The notes under the pieces: generated by a model
The model's database searches: none
Told to the model about the DNA's origin: nothing
What the model saw: the letters and a program-made list of their open reading frames with translations, nothing else
In this document: positions 12,036 to 23,703 of the stretch, one piece after another
Layout of the letters: the number at the start of each line of letters is the position of its first letter
Position numbering within the stretch: position 1 is the first letter of the stretch
NCBI RefSeq assembly: GCF_037975245.1
Contig: NC_092564.1
Span: 15,912,984-15,976,983, forward strand
Direction: 5' to 3'
Source of the DNA: Apostichopus japonicus
Lineage: Eukaryota > Echinodermata > Holothuroidea > Aspidochirotida > Stichopodidae
DNA: 64,000 nucleotides
Made by a program: the position numbers and the translations under genes

Positions 12036-12720
12036 TGTGAGTGTGTGTAGGCTTATGTTAGCATGGCCATTGGCTAACTGTATAACATAGGCTAGCCTAA
12101 AAAAACCAGTGAATGCGTAGGCTGAATTGCTAGGCTATACACTAGGCTAGTATTGGGAAGAAATCGCCGAGAAGTGCTGAGAATAATAACATAAATGTAG
12201 TCGAAATCATAGAACCATTTTGCATTTGAAGGTCTGCTGTATAGACCCCAAGTATAGCACGCTACCACAGAAAATTTTCTTGCGAATACGTAATCGATCT
12301 GCCTTGGTCGTAAAATGACCTCTCTTTTCCAATTAGTATGCAACGCCTGCCACATATTGTTTCTTGTACGAGGGTCTGTGTGAGTGTGTGTAGGCTAATG
12401 TTAGCATGGCCATTGGCTAACTGTATAACATAGGCTAGCCTAAAAAAACAGTGAATGCATAGGCTGAATTGCTAGGCTATACACTAGGCTAGTATTGGGA
12501 AGAAATCGCCGAGAAGTGTTGAGAATAATAACATAAATGTAGTCAAAATCATAGAACCATTTCGCATTTGAAGGTCTGCTGTATAGACCCCAAGTATAGC
12601 ACGCTACCACAGAAAATTTTCTTGCGAATACGTAATCGATCTGCCTTGGTCGTAAAATGACCTCTCTTTTCCAATTAGTATGCAACGCCTGCCACATATT
12701 GTTTCTTGTACGAGGGTCTT
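12036..12720. repeat. Tandem duplication, two ~343 bp copies
   Basis: Positions 12036-12378 and 12379-12720 are near-identical direct copies, starting TGTGAGTGTGTGTAGGCT and ending GTACGAGGGTCT. Differences are a few substitutions and a 1-bp indel near 12110. Paired minus-strand frames (12092-12355, 12440-12697) arise from the duplication; they diverge only by neutral-looking changes and match no family I know. Confidence 0.9.
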
Positions 12721-13083
12721 AGTGTATACGCTGTATGATTAATCAACTACACTGTTGACATGTAAGGACATATTTCGTCACCGGCGTATTGTAGTAAATA
12801 AGGGTTTGAGAGTCTGGCCCATAACTTTGTAAGACCAAATACAAACTTCCCAGTATGGGCCTGAATGTGATTTTAATGGCGTTAATGGGTTTTGGGAGTT
12901 GTTTAAGGAACGTTCTGTCTGTGGCTTATTTTCTATAAATTAAAGGCCCTATAAGTTACCCAGTGCAAACGCTGCTATAGAAACCTACTCTAAACTACAG
13001 TAAAATCTCATCAAGCAAACTTCTTCAATTCAGTTCTACCCTCCTGAATCTTTTTCCATGTTCTCAATTCGCTCGCCTATTAA

Positions 13084-13341
13084 AGGTATACTGTATTGAC
13101 CCCAGATATGCCAGATTTTCAAAATATGGTCACCTTTGGTCAAAATTCTTAAACTGTTTTTGTTACCACCCTGGATGAAATTTACCTCACTGGGACATTC
13201 AGTCATCTTTTGTGTTCATTTAGAATGAATGAGAACAATTGGAGAATAAATACCTTCCGGAAAGTCCTTGAATTTGAAAACTTCTAGCAATTATGGCATG
13301 CTATAATTTGGGGTTACACCCTAGGCCTATACAGACTACCT
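13084..13341 (-). mobile_element. TTAA-flanked MITE, family A, copy 2 (inverted)
   Basis: It begins AGGTATACTGTATTGACCCC after TTAA (13080-13083) and ends GGCCTATACAGACTACCT. Reverse-complemented, its interior matches 10652-10886 along its length, for example the motif TGACTGAATGTCCCAGTGAG. The right flank is TCAA, a decayed TTAA. The 258 bp element has no reading frame. Confidence 0.75.
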
Positions 13342-13673
13342 TCAATTTAAGTTAAGCCACTCTGCTCCTCAAAACCTAAGTTTAGCTACTCCTACGCCTG
13401 TGCTCTTTTCCCCAAAACGATCTGAATCTCCTTTTTGGAGAAAAAATACTGAATTTTCTTGAGCGGAGAGTAAATTCTCTTCATAGCCTAGGCCTATCCT
13501 AGGCGGAAAACGTTCGTGTTTTACTGAGGTCCAGCCTAGCTGTAGGCCTTCAGACGTTGGCCTAAGTGAGTGAGGCCTATATGCTCAGCAGCTAAAACGT
13601 AGGCCTGTATCCTATGACCAACTCGGGAAGAGTTAAAAATACGGACCGGTAATTTCGGCCTAAGCCTACTTAC

Positions 13674-13853
13674 AGCCAGAGTGAAAAGGGTAGAAAAGAT
13701 ACTAGAGAAATGTTTTTTCTTACCTTTAAAGCTTTCAAAAATGTTTCCAGTGGGCTTCTCAAAGTTACGGCCGCGTTTCCCGGCGTAGCGTACATATAAA
13801 GATTGTACATTTTTCCGAAGAAGTTGGTTGAGGGCGCCTGTCCACACGGCCAT
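13674..13853 (-). CDS. Putative first exon with mitochondrial presequence-like N-terminus
   Basis: The frame starts with ATG at 13853 and reads MAVWTGALNQLLRKNVQSLY..., rich in Arg, Lys and Leu and free of acidic residues for the first 30 positions. An Arg-Tyr-Ala-Gly step (residues 22-25) resembles a matrix-peptidase cut site. Two donors are possible: GTAAGA after 13724 (43 codons, phase 1) and the stronger GTAAGT after 13674 (60 codons, phase 0). A TATAAAA lies 34-40 bp upstream of the ATG. The exon is locally CpG-rich compared with its surroundings. I do not recognise the protein; a nuclear-encoded mitochondrial protein is an inference. The minus-strand cassettes at 1.4-6.2 kb could be downstream exons of the same gene if the phase-0 donor is used, but nothing proves the link. 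Confidence 0.45.
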
Positions 13854-13886
13854 ATGTCAAGACTCTCCAGAGTCAGACACATTCAT

Positions 13887-13893
13887 TTTTATA
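13887..13893 (-). promoter_or_regulatory. TATA-box-like motif upstream of the 13853 start codon
   Basis: The minus strand reads TATAAAA, 34-40 bp before the ATG at 13853. If used, it would leave a very short 5' leader, so the real transcription start may lie elsewhere. Confidence 0.3.
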
Positions 13894-14317
13894 GGGTATA
13901 TTTTAGAAACAGTACGATATATCTTTTATTTTAACTTTTTTGAAGGACAATGCATTGGCAATGAATCAGGCAAGACTTAAAGAATATTAGCATGGCAATT
14001 TTGTAAACATATAATCCGGAATTCTCGCAAAATTTAGGAAAAACTAGATGTCTCCAATATAGGCTTACACGTTACACTGTTGATATTACAGCTTAAATTT
14101 TATTGACTCTTCTTAACAATTAAGGACCCCACGAAGGGAAGTGGACTATTCCAACTTATCGGGAGTAGCGTTCTCTAATTGCAACCATACGATGGTTGTG
14201 TTAACATAAGCCTGGGCTACAGAACAGAGGCTTCAAACATAAAGGAGACAGTTATATGTCTCCTTAGAACGAATGGTTATTTTTGCAACACTGATATGTC
14301 CGCCCAATATACTTCTT

Positions 14318-14480
<163 letters not shown>

Positions 14481-14746
14481 TCATACCAAGGAGATACTTG
14501 TAATCGTACTCGTGCTGTTGTATATACACAAGTGACAAGTCTGGTATATCTATAGCTATAAGAATCGGGCCACTGAAGATGTTACCTTTATAAACTTTTC
14601 AGCAAGTCGGGCGGGAAGTGAAATGTGGTGATTTGAAACGAAACCAACCGTTTGATTTCAACTTAACGCGGAAATGGCAGATCAGATACCAACTAGTCTA
14701 CCGTCTGATCCTTAAATTAAATCTCTTTCCATTTTTTTATTCACAG

Positions 14747-14814
14747 TAAAAGAATCAACCGTCTCGACTCTAATGATTATGAAGATGTCGATGAAATGAA
14801 TATATGTAGGAGAG
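14747..14814 (+). CDS. Internal exon of a phosphotyrosine-tail protein
   Basis: The exon has a strong pyrimidine tract and acceptor (TTTTTTTATTCACAG) and a perfect donor (AGAG|GTAAGT). Its 68 nt encode KRINRLDSNDYEDVDEMN followed by ICRR, with split codons at both ends. The terminal G plus the AG that opens the exon at 26636 makes GAG, so the two join in frame. The acidic Tyr motif (NDYEDVDE) resembles the tyrosine sites in the next exon. The upstream exons, presumably membrane or extracellular, are not identified in this window. Confidence 0.75.
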
Positions 14815-16429
14815 GTAAGTTATGCATTCTTTTTCATGACGAGAAAATGGACAGGTTTTTTTTAGTTATATTTTTAAGACAAGGTAATTGTATATTATGC
14901 TACTATCTGTAACATCGTTTTGCTTTGACCCAGGTCAGATCTGGATATAGCGTTTACGCGCAATTTATGCCGACGGTGTATTTGATTTCTTGAATTGGTT
15001 ATATAGGTCAAGATAGGTCTATTATATATATGTAAAATGGGCCAGTTGGGTTTCTTTCAACAAATACAAATGTGTGTATTCAGATATGCATGTGACGTAA
15101 ATATCTCTGACGTCATGTGACAAGGTCAAACATTGTACTGTATTTTATATTCAAAGATTTTATTGCTATAAAGTTTAGTACCAGGGAGGTTATTGGGATT
15201 AAAGTAAGCATATACATTCACCCATGCATACCCTCATGTGCCAACGAACGTGAAAACTTGTTATAATTTTGATTGGAAGTATTTATATAAATTGAACGCT
15301 AGCTATCTTTACCATGAACACTCTAAAATATTATATCATAGGCTTTATATAGACAAAATGCTTGCACTTGTTCTACCGCGTCAATGAGTAAAACATCAGA
15401 CTGCCATTTAGTATGCATTGCTGGATCTCAACTGTGCATGCATATACAAGATATAATACTATTATATAGCAAAATATATACATTTGGACAAACTAATCCA
15501 GACATGAGGAAAGTCCTCAAGGGAAATGGAAATGTTTACCAGCAAACATGTTGCAGGTAGATCCATAATTCCAGACGTCATGTTAGGACGTATAGATTTT
15601 CCATTTTCGCGGAACTATATATAAACGTATACTGGGTATAGGGTGACGTATATATATTGGATTCGCCTCCATATATATGTCTCTCTGAGGACATAACCAG
15701 ATCAACCCTGTTGCTCCCATTAGATGTCCATAAAGATATCACTAAAAAACATTTCAAATTGGAATAATATTGTAACTACATGGTGTCAAAATATATAAAA
15801 CAGTCTGATAACGTGTGAACTATTGTAGTCAGTTTTAAAGGGGTGATATGGAGGGATAATATGGGGGGGGGGGATAAGGGGAAGTGGGGTGTAGAGGTGC
15901 TTACTTTACGGGTTTGCCATTTGTCTCATTGCCAAAGGATATTATTCTGTATAATGCTACATGTTGCTACAAGTACAGATGTTTATAATTTTTTTTAACA
16001 GACTGCAATTAAAAACTAGTGACATATGGTAATAAAACTGGGAACCATCTGGTTTTGAAGATGCAGACACCAACATCTTTGATGTTAAGCACTAGCCCCC
16101 CCCCCCCCAAAAAAAAAATATATATATATAAATATAAGCTTTATTGTGTTTTAACTGTTTCTATATATGCTGCAGTTATATAGTTTAATGTGTATCATAT
16201 AACTGGTCCTAAGTTTATCCCATTACTAAGCGTGGTTACAGAAATTTAAATGATTAGGGCCATATGTTAAATCATTATCATAATAACATTATGATGAGGT
16301 GTATAGAAACATGGGAAAGGGGGGATGGGGGGGGGGCGGTAAAGCGAGCAGATGTATCTTTTGCACTAGCATAAGGAATGTCAATCAACCGAATGATAAA
16401 CTGTTAGTTTCATGTACCTAATAATCCGT

Positions 16430-16810
16430 CGAAATTCTTGACTCGCTTTTTAGTAAATCAAATTTCGAAACTACACACTTAAATTAGCCGTAGAAACTGA
16501 TAATTCAATTAAGCAATGTTGAAATAAAGAAATATGACATTTTTAAAGTGAAAAGTCTATTTTGTCGATATAAAGTCGAAATAAACGCCCCCCCCCCCCC
16601 CAATAAAAAAAAAATCGATTTGAAACAACGTATCGCCGACATTTCGAGGAACACGTGTAAATGTCGATGTATAAAAATAATTGAAAAAATCCAGAAGCAT
16701 TTGTCCGTTTTTTTTACAAAAAACAAACTAAAGATTGAAAGTTGTAAATCAAAGAGGCGAAATTTCGAGAAATACGTAAATTTAAGTTTGCAGAAGAATT
16801 TTTAGAACAA
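16430..16810. repeat. Degenerate CGAAAT/TCGA-type short repeat patch
   Basis: Motifs such as GTCGAAAT, ATTTCGAG and GTCGAT recur at irregular 20-30 bp spacing with A-rich spacers. A related patch in roughly the opposite sense lies at 25990-26290 (TCTCGAAATCTCGAGTTTT). Frames crossing it look low-complexity. Confidence 0.5.
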
Positions 16811-18316
16811 GTAGAAAGTGAGGTATAAAAGCTCGGAAATTTGGAGATTTCAATATATATTTTGAATATTAAAATTATTAAATTTTTATAAAATTATTAA
16901 ACTTCCATTGCCTCCTTTGGATCACCGAAGAATCTACAAAAGTTAAAATTCATCTGAGGAAGATTCCGATAGTGATCGTTTTCCTGCCCCTCCCCCTCCC
17001 CCTCCCCTCCCGCACCCCTCCCGCACCCCTCCCCTCCCTCTCAATTTTTAATAGTTTTTTAATAGTTTCTGCCACAGCTGATACCTCTCACACAATCAAG
17101 TTGGATCTACTGAAGTGGGTAGGGAAGAAGAGGTTGAAGGAAGTGTGTAGGCTAAAAGTTTAGCAGTATAGAGAGTTAGATAATTACAACAGTATTTCGA
17201 CTATATATATATGCACTTATGCATATACACTAAATATACTTGAAATCACAAATAAGCAAAACCTGCATGGGGAACGCCGTAAGGCTTACATTTCCCCCTA
17301 TTCACCTTCGTAAACAAAACCATGCTCGCATATACTCTGGAAACTGGTCCGATCACCTCAATTAACCTATGGTACTTCAACTTTATTACAACTTTGTAAT
17401 TTTAAGTGATCCAAATATGTTGCAATGATGAAAATAAAATGTTCATGTAAAACTGGAAACAGCACTTAAAACATAACTCTGTGAAATGCCGCTTGTATAA
17501 AAAATAAAAATAAAATCATGATTGGGACATATGCCCCTGTTGACTTGAAATGTCGAGAGAGTTCGTTGTCTTCCAACAAAGATATAAGTCACATTTCATT
17601 CGAAATTTGATAACTTGCCGTAGCGTGACGTCATCAAAGATGCAGGTATATCTAAGTATACACAACGACACAGCATACTCAAGATGGTAAAGACATGAAA
17701 ATTCTTTCGAAATAATACATACCTGCAAAGGATATATATTTTGTACACAGGGGATACTAATTCTTACATTTCATAGAATTCAATGCCACTATATTGGTCA
17801 TTCCTGAGACACATTACCACAGGACGCGGGATAATTTATTTCCGGCGGACGCAAAATCATTGTGTTTCTTATTGCCAAAAAAATTGCCCCCGCTCCCGCT
17901 TAACAGGAATAACGGTCTTTATATTAATGTAAAATCTAGTGTTATTACTGGGAAATCCTTAATGTTTCTTTATTTGAATTGGTTTGCTAAATATGACGAT
18001 TTTATAACTACCACTATATTGTACCTTTCTCTCTCTTGTTTATTGGGGGGGGGGGGGGGGGAGCGGTGAGTTGTTTTCTTCAATCTGGCCGTTTTACTGT
18101 ACCATGTGGTTATTGTCTCCTACAATTATATATAGGTTCATATCCAAATTAATACATCTCAGACAAACTTTGTCTTGTTATATAACTCGTATATACTGTG
18201 CTAGAACCAGAAGGAAGCCCACACGGTTGTTTACACGATGGTGCAATTTGGCATAGTTTCAATGTTATGTACTGTAATGAACGAGCTAAGAGGTCACATC
18301 AAGTTCAGGCAATAAG

Positions 18317-18322
18317 TATATA

Positions 18323-18410
<88 letters not shown>
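18317..18410. repeat. (TA)n microsatellite, interrupted
   Basis: About 94 bp of TA repeats with single interruptions (GTATA at 18328 and TTTATA at 18360). Confidence 0.95.
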
Positions 18411-18412
<2 letters not shown>

Positions 18413-19429
18413 TGTATGTTAATTCCATTTAAATTGTAATATAGATAACAAAATAAAGTAATATGATAATTCTCTATGGGTTCAATATCAGAAGATTAAT
18501 TACCGCTTATACAGACAGTTCCGTAATCCATCAAATCATGCCGCAAGGAAAGCTTGATATGTAATTAGGAATCTTTCGCCATGTTGACTTTGTAAATATC
18601 TCAAGCTTCGTGCAGGAAACTAGCCGGATATTATTAACAATACAAGTACTTTACAGTATGTTTGACGGTATTTACATACAGGTGTTTGTTACCTCATGTT
18701 CTCATGGCTAAGCGACAATGTTTCCTGATCTGATTTTCAGAAACCCGATTGCATCATATCACGTCGGCTGTATATATATATATATATAGATATATATATA
18801 TATACCTTAATTATTACTTGCATCTTTCAATGAAATTCTCCTCTCATCACAAGGAAGGGAATATTTGTTTAATTCTTAAGGGCTTTCCGCTTTCATATCC
18901 GCATTCAACCATTCTCGTAGCTACATCCACAGTGACATGTTATCTTAGTTTTTAAACTGTAATGACACCGCTGTGAAACCGGCGCATGTGTACACGTTGC
19001 GATGGAAACGCTTCTTGAATATTAATTGAGGAAGATTTGCATAAGAAGTTCAAACAAGGTAGAGTCCATACAGATACTGATTAGCCGCTAAAGTGAAACT
19101 TCAAAACAACTTTTGGGAAAAAATCATTATATATGAAGTAAAGACTGCAGCAAAGAAGCACAGAGATCGCATTAAATATAGGACGTAACGTATTTTATGA
19201 TACTGTTACATAGATTGTGTTAACCTAAAACCAACTCATTCACATATAAGGAAGGAGTGGGGGATGGGGGGGGGGGTTGAGGGGGGTTGGGGGTATTATA
19301 TACGCCTATAGTGAAACTATACAAGTAACCAATGCTAAAACTCTTTCATTTACTGCAAGCAGTGAAGATTTTCCATAATGAGTATCCGTTGCGGAGTTTT
19401 AGTCGCTGCAAGAAAATTTATCTATCCCA

Positions 19430-19625
19430 TTAATGTGTCCACAAAGGGAAGGATAGGGAAGGGGGAGTGGAAAAGGTACAAGTGACCGTTAAAGGGTCAT
19501 GAAAGGGATTTCAACTTCATTCACCCCTATTGTGTGTCCACGAAGGGAGAGATTCGTGAAGGGGAGGGGGCGAAGGGTTCAACTGATCTTTGCAAGGGTC
19601 ATGAAAGGGTCATGAGAGCGAGGTG
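19430..19625. repeat. Two ~98 bp purine-rich direct repeats
   Basis: GTGTCCACAAAGGGA near 19435 and GTGTCCACGAAGGGA near 19533 each lead through a G-rich stretch to AGGGTCATGAAAGGG. The copies have diverged. A G-run cluster (19258-19292) lies just upstream. Confidence 0.7.
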
Positions 19626-21183
19626 CATAATATTCTATGCCAAGGCTGTAATTTTGCATCATCCGCTACAACAATTCACTTGCAACATGTGTGTTTCCAT
19701 AACTCTATAAATGTTCTGAATTTAAACCTATATATTCTTCAACATTTAGATTTAAGGTTGCTACGCAACAGCAATAACGGGGTTTATGAATTCAATACAC
19801 ATCTTTTTCTTAATTTATCGTTTTCTATACCTGATTGTTGGGTCAGGTTAATCCATTTTTTTACATTTTGAGCTACGAAATAAATAATGACAAAAGCTAC
19901 CTAACCCGCAGGCAGTTGTGTATAAATATATATATATATATTATTATATTATGTACACATTCCTCAGTTGTGAGTCGATACTATATACAAGTGTGCAACA
20001 GTCGATGATAGTGTGTAAACTACCATCAAACAAAATATGTCTTTTTTATCAAATCAATTCCATGAGTTGTCATTATGTATAATAGTTTCCTGCTTATTGG
20101 TTATACGATGACCCCCTTTTCTTTAGAGACGAAACGACTGTTATTTTGTTACAAACACTTTCATTTTTTTTTCTTGCTTACCTTCTTTACCCGTTTTTAA
20201 TCTCCAATCTCTAATACACTGCCCAGATCAACGGATTCTGTTTCGTGCAAATTTAGGTTTCAGTTTCTAGACAGGAGAAGACAAACAAGGAAGTTAAAGA
20301 ACCGCATGCCTGAAATGATAGTCGTAGCAACAAAGACATTAGCTGTATGCAATTGAGAAGACAAGGTTATGCTTGTAGTGTGTTTGGATGTTTTCAATGT
20401 AGGACGGTCTCGTTTTTTGATAATCTTTTCTATCGCTGTATCGCACTCGGACCTTTCGGCTTATCTTATCCTTCCTTTCTCCTGCTATATGTTTACTCTC
20501 TCTGGTATACGGAAACAGCGCTCCATACCGTTATTCACTATAGCTAATGTAAGTTCTATCACCGCTATTTGATAGTTCTGATTTGGAAATTAGTTATTAA
20601 GTATATTTTGTGAGCTTTACCCGAAGTGCATTGGTGAGTTATTGTTTTTAAGTTTTATTCATTAACCACAACTTAACAACTTACAAGTTAGGGGAATGCA
20701 TGTATAAGTGACATTGCTGTTAGTATAACGTAGTTCGCCGAAGAGACCATAGCGAATGATTTACCAAAGGTGTTTTTGAATGTTTCTCTTTAGAATTTAT
20801 ATGAATTAGTCATTGATACGGCCTACTATATAGTCTACGTAATAAATAAATAATATATATATGCTTTATTCATATATATTTATATATATCCTATATATAT
20901 ATAAATACGTGAGTAGTGTGTAATGTATACATAAACATAGATACATGCGGTCAGGTAATCATGCATGCATTGCATATATGTGACATATTTCCGTGAAGAC
21001 TCTAGAGGATTGAAATGTTTGTATAAGTGAAGAGAGGGATACGGTTAATTAAGAATGTATTGTATCGTTAACAGTTCAAAGATGCCTTAGATCTACTATC
21101 CATGAACTTCATAATTTGGCTTGATATCTCTAAATGACATCTTAAGCAGAAGGAAGAAAAGCAATTACTATAACTTGCAGTAG

Positions 21184-21282
21184 TGTGTGTGGGGTGGGTG
21201 GGGGGTGGGGGTAGTATTGTATACTTTAACGCTTATCTGCATTGCCCCAACCCCAACCCCACCCCACCCCACCCCCAGTAGG
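21184..21282. repeat. Paired G-rich and C-rich tracts (quadruplex or hairpin capable)
   Basis: GGGGTGGGTGGGGGGTGGGGG at 21190-21211 (at least four G-runs) is followed about 35 bp later by repeated CCCCA units (21245-21278). The two tracts are near-complements and could form a stem, or each could form a quadruplex on its own strand. Confidence 0.75.
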
Positions 21283-22319
21283 TTAGTGTACTGAAATGTT
21301 TGCTGCGTAAGATCTGTTTGAATCTCGTTAATCACTTTGTTCGTATTCATTTAAGAGTATATATTTGTACAGAGTAAGGGATATCGTTGAAGAATAGTGC
21401 ATTTAACCCGGGCTTATCATTTCTGTATTGTTCTTAAGGGTTTTATCACCAGTGTTCAGTTTGTATTATGCATTGAATTTGTCAAAAAGGCTGGTGAAGC
21501 AGTATTGAAGGGTTACAGGAAAAGATAAGGTATCTGAAGAGATCAATTTGTTGTTTAAGTCCACGTTTATCACACCAGGAAGGTTGATAATAAAGCATTG
21601 TCTGCAGTTCAGTGAAACAATAAGATAAATGATACATTCAAACTTGAAAAACGCAAAATTTCATAAATTAAGGTTAACCGGAGAAAGTACATATTCTCCT
21701 GTAGGCAAATTGTTGCGCAATCATAAACCTGTATGTGTAAATAGTTTATATAGATAAACTTATTAGTTAAAAACTTGAGGGTTTTCAATATGTACATATG
21801 GCTTGGTCATAATGATGCAAAGGATAAATACCAAGTCAAAACGCAGTACAATTAAGTACATTTTTATTAACAACACTGTAACACTCTTAATCATGATGAG
21901 CGATAATAATATAATACAGTGTATATTGACAATAATGCAATCCACAATATAGATTTGTCGATGCCTGCAGGATATGGTTACACCACATAAAGACGAGCAA
22001 ATTGTTGAGGCTATTTGAGGAGAATTATAGTGCACAAAAGTCACTCTTACCTCAAGGTCTAATGCACTATGATATTTTTCAATGTAATAACAACTGAAAG
22101 TCTTTAATTCTTTCATGAAACATCACGTGACATGGTATTCTTGTGAGATACAAGTAATCAGTTTCCGAGGTCCAAGTTTTCTATTTATAATGCGACATCA
22201 TTGAAGGTTTGCAATTTGACAATTATTGTCTTTTTGCTTGGTCTTGTAACAATATATGCACAAACTCTTTCTAATATAGTCTGCACAATCCTATAGGCAA
22301 CATCTTATGAAATAAGGCC

Positions 22320-22510
22320 ACTTCGCGGGAAATATTATTCGAACGTTGGTCCTTACTTTTGACTTAAATTATGTGCCATTGGTTGGTCACTTGGCGGGAA
22401 ATCCTAGGAACGTTGGTTACTATACGTCAACAAAGATTATGTGCCATTGGTTGGTCACTACGTCAACAAAGATTATGTGCCATGGTTGGTCACTTGTTGG
22501 CGGGAACAGA
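22320..22510. promoter_or_regulatory. Tandem cluster of GCGGGAA and ATTGG motifs
   Basis: ATTATGTGCCATTGG then TTGGTCAC occurs twice and a third time with one base lost, separated by TACGTCAACAAAG. Three GCGGGAA motifs (22325, 22395, 22500) match the E2F-type core and the ATTGG motifs are inverted CCAAT boxes. Short-range duplication explains the repetition; a regulatory role is only suggested. Confidence 0.35.
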
Positions 22511-23294
22511 AGATTGATCATTACCTATACCTAATGCTGAGGCAAGTCTTTATATATATTTAGGAGGAAAAAAGGAATCTGCGGGTCTTCAATATGACAT
22601 AGACGAATACGGGAAAACGGGGATGTTTATAATTGTTGGTGGATATAATTATATGTGACACCACTATCAAGTATTTGGCCAGCTTTACAAGTTGCTACAT
22701 TATAGTTGTTTTCATATATGGTTTTGTGGTTGCTATGGGGTGAAGGGAATGGCATATAAAGTATAATTGAAACTCATTGATTGCTGTCAATAAAATTTTG
22801 CTGATCGGTAGGCTCTGTAATCGCTAAAGCAGATCGGTAACCAATTTTGTATTCCGATGCAGTATCTCGCGACAAACATCTGCAGAGGTGTTTATGTCGT
22901 GTACAGGAAGTTTGTTCTAACATGATGTCGGTGAGAGGGAGTCTATGATTGATGGCTTTTAGTTAATTAGAAACATTATAATGTATGTGTTGTGTATGTG
23001 TCTGCGTATGTGTTTGTGTTTTTCCCCTTCACGCTGTACACTCTATTACGTCTACTGTCCTGCATTGTCTGTAACATAAAGAACAATACTCTCTACCAGC
23101 TGTGTGGATTATAGGGTAAAATATGAAGGGCGGAGGATTTTATAAAGGAGGGGATCGTTGAAGTCGACTACCATGTAGGGGGGCTACTCTTGGCAAAATA
23201 ACATTTTAGACTATACAACTAGTGTATTTTGAGCCATTTTAAAATTATAAATTAGGTCTACAAGTAGATCAAAATGCATGGTTGTGCTAATAGC

Positions 23295-23297
<3 letters not shown>

Positions 23298-23328
<31 letters not shown>

Positions 23329-23477
23329 TGTATGTATGTATGTATGTATGTATGTATGTATGTATGTATGTATGTATGTATGTATGTATGTATGTATGTA
23401 TGTATGTATGTATGTATGTATGTATGTATGTATGTATGTATGTATGTATGTATGTATGTATGTATGTATGTATGTAT
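23298..23477. repeat. (TGTA)n microsatellite, about 45 units, serving as SINE tail
   Basis: A near-perfect tetranucleotide array of about 180 bp. On the minus strand it is (TACA)n lying directly after the 3' end of the SINE at 23478-23703, so it most likely grew from that element's tail. Frames reading Tyr-Val-Cys-Met repeats are artefacts. Confidence 0.95.
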
Positions 23478-23703
23478 TTTAGATCCTCCTGCAAGCAGGA
23501 ACTCGCGAAGAAGCCCAATTGGCTTACCAAACCGTAAGCTGACCCAAGTCAGTCTCTTAGATTCATATTTTAACGTCCATGATTATGAACTTGTCAATTG
23601 TCAACAACTCTGTAACTGGACGACATACATTAATCTTGGAGTAACTCGAACCGGGAACCTTATGATTGGAAGGCACCGGCGTTAACCACTGAGCTAACAC
23701 TCC
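23478..23703 (-). mobile_element. tRNA-derived SINE
   Basis: On the minus strand the element opens with GGAGTGTTAGCTCAGTGG, holding an RNA polymerase III A-box (TAGCTCAGTGG), then CCTTCCAATC in the anticodon-arm position, then GGTTCGAGT, a B-box, about 30 bases later. The tRNA-like head spans about 23635-23703. A body of about 150 bp unrelated to tRNA follows and ends at the tetranucleotide tail. The cloverleaf is imperfect, so it is a SINE head and not a functional tRNA. No second copy was seen in this window. Confidence 0.8.

Noticed and set aside
12092-12697. Paired 85-87 residue minus-strand frames
   Set aside because: They come from the 343 bp tandem duplication, match no family and end in unrelated sequence.
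13674-13853. Assignment to NDUFV3 or another named complex I or ribosomal protein
   Set aside because: Presequence-like N-termini are not diagnostic and no conserved core motif is visible.
20347-20572. Hydrophobic plus-strand frames ending at a GTAAGT
   Set aside because: The donor is good but there is no acceptor with a pyrimidine tract in the right frame and no family resemblance.
21763-22116. 117-residue minus-strand frame, the longest in the intron
   Set aside because: Composition is that of AT-rich non-coding DNA (Ile, Leu, Cys rich) with no motif, and it lies inside the intron of another gene.
23274-23685. Tyr-Val-Cys-Met or Ile-His-Thr-Tyr repeat proteins
   Set aside because: These are translations of the tetranucleotide array.
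23635-23703. Functional tRNA gene
   Set aside because: A- and B-boxes are present but the D-stem and T-stem do not pair well, and a SINE body follows directly.
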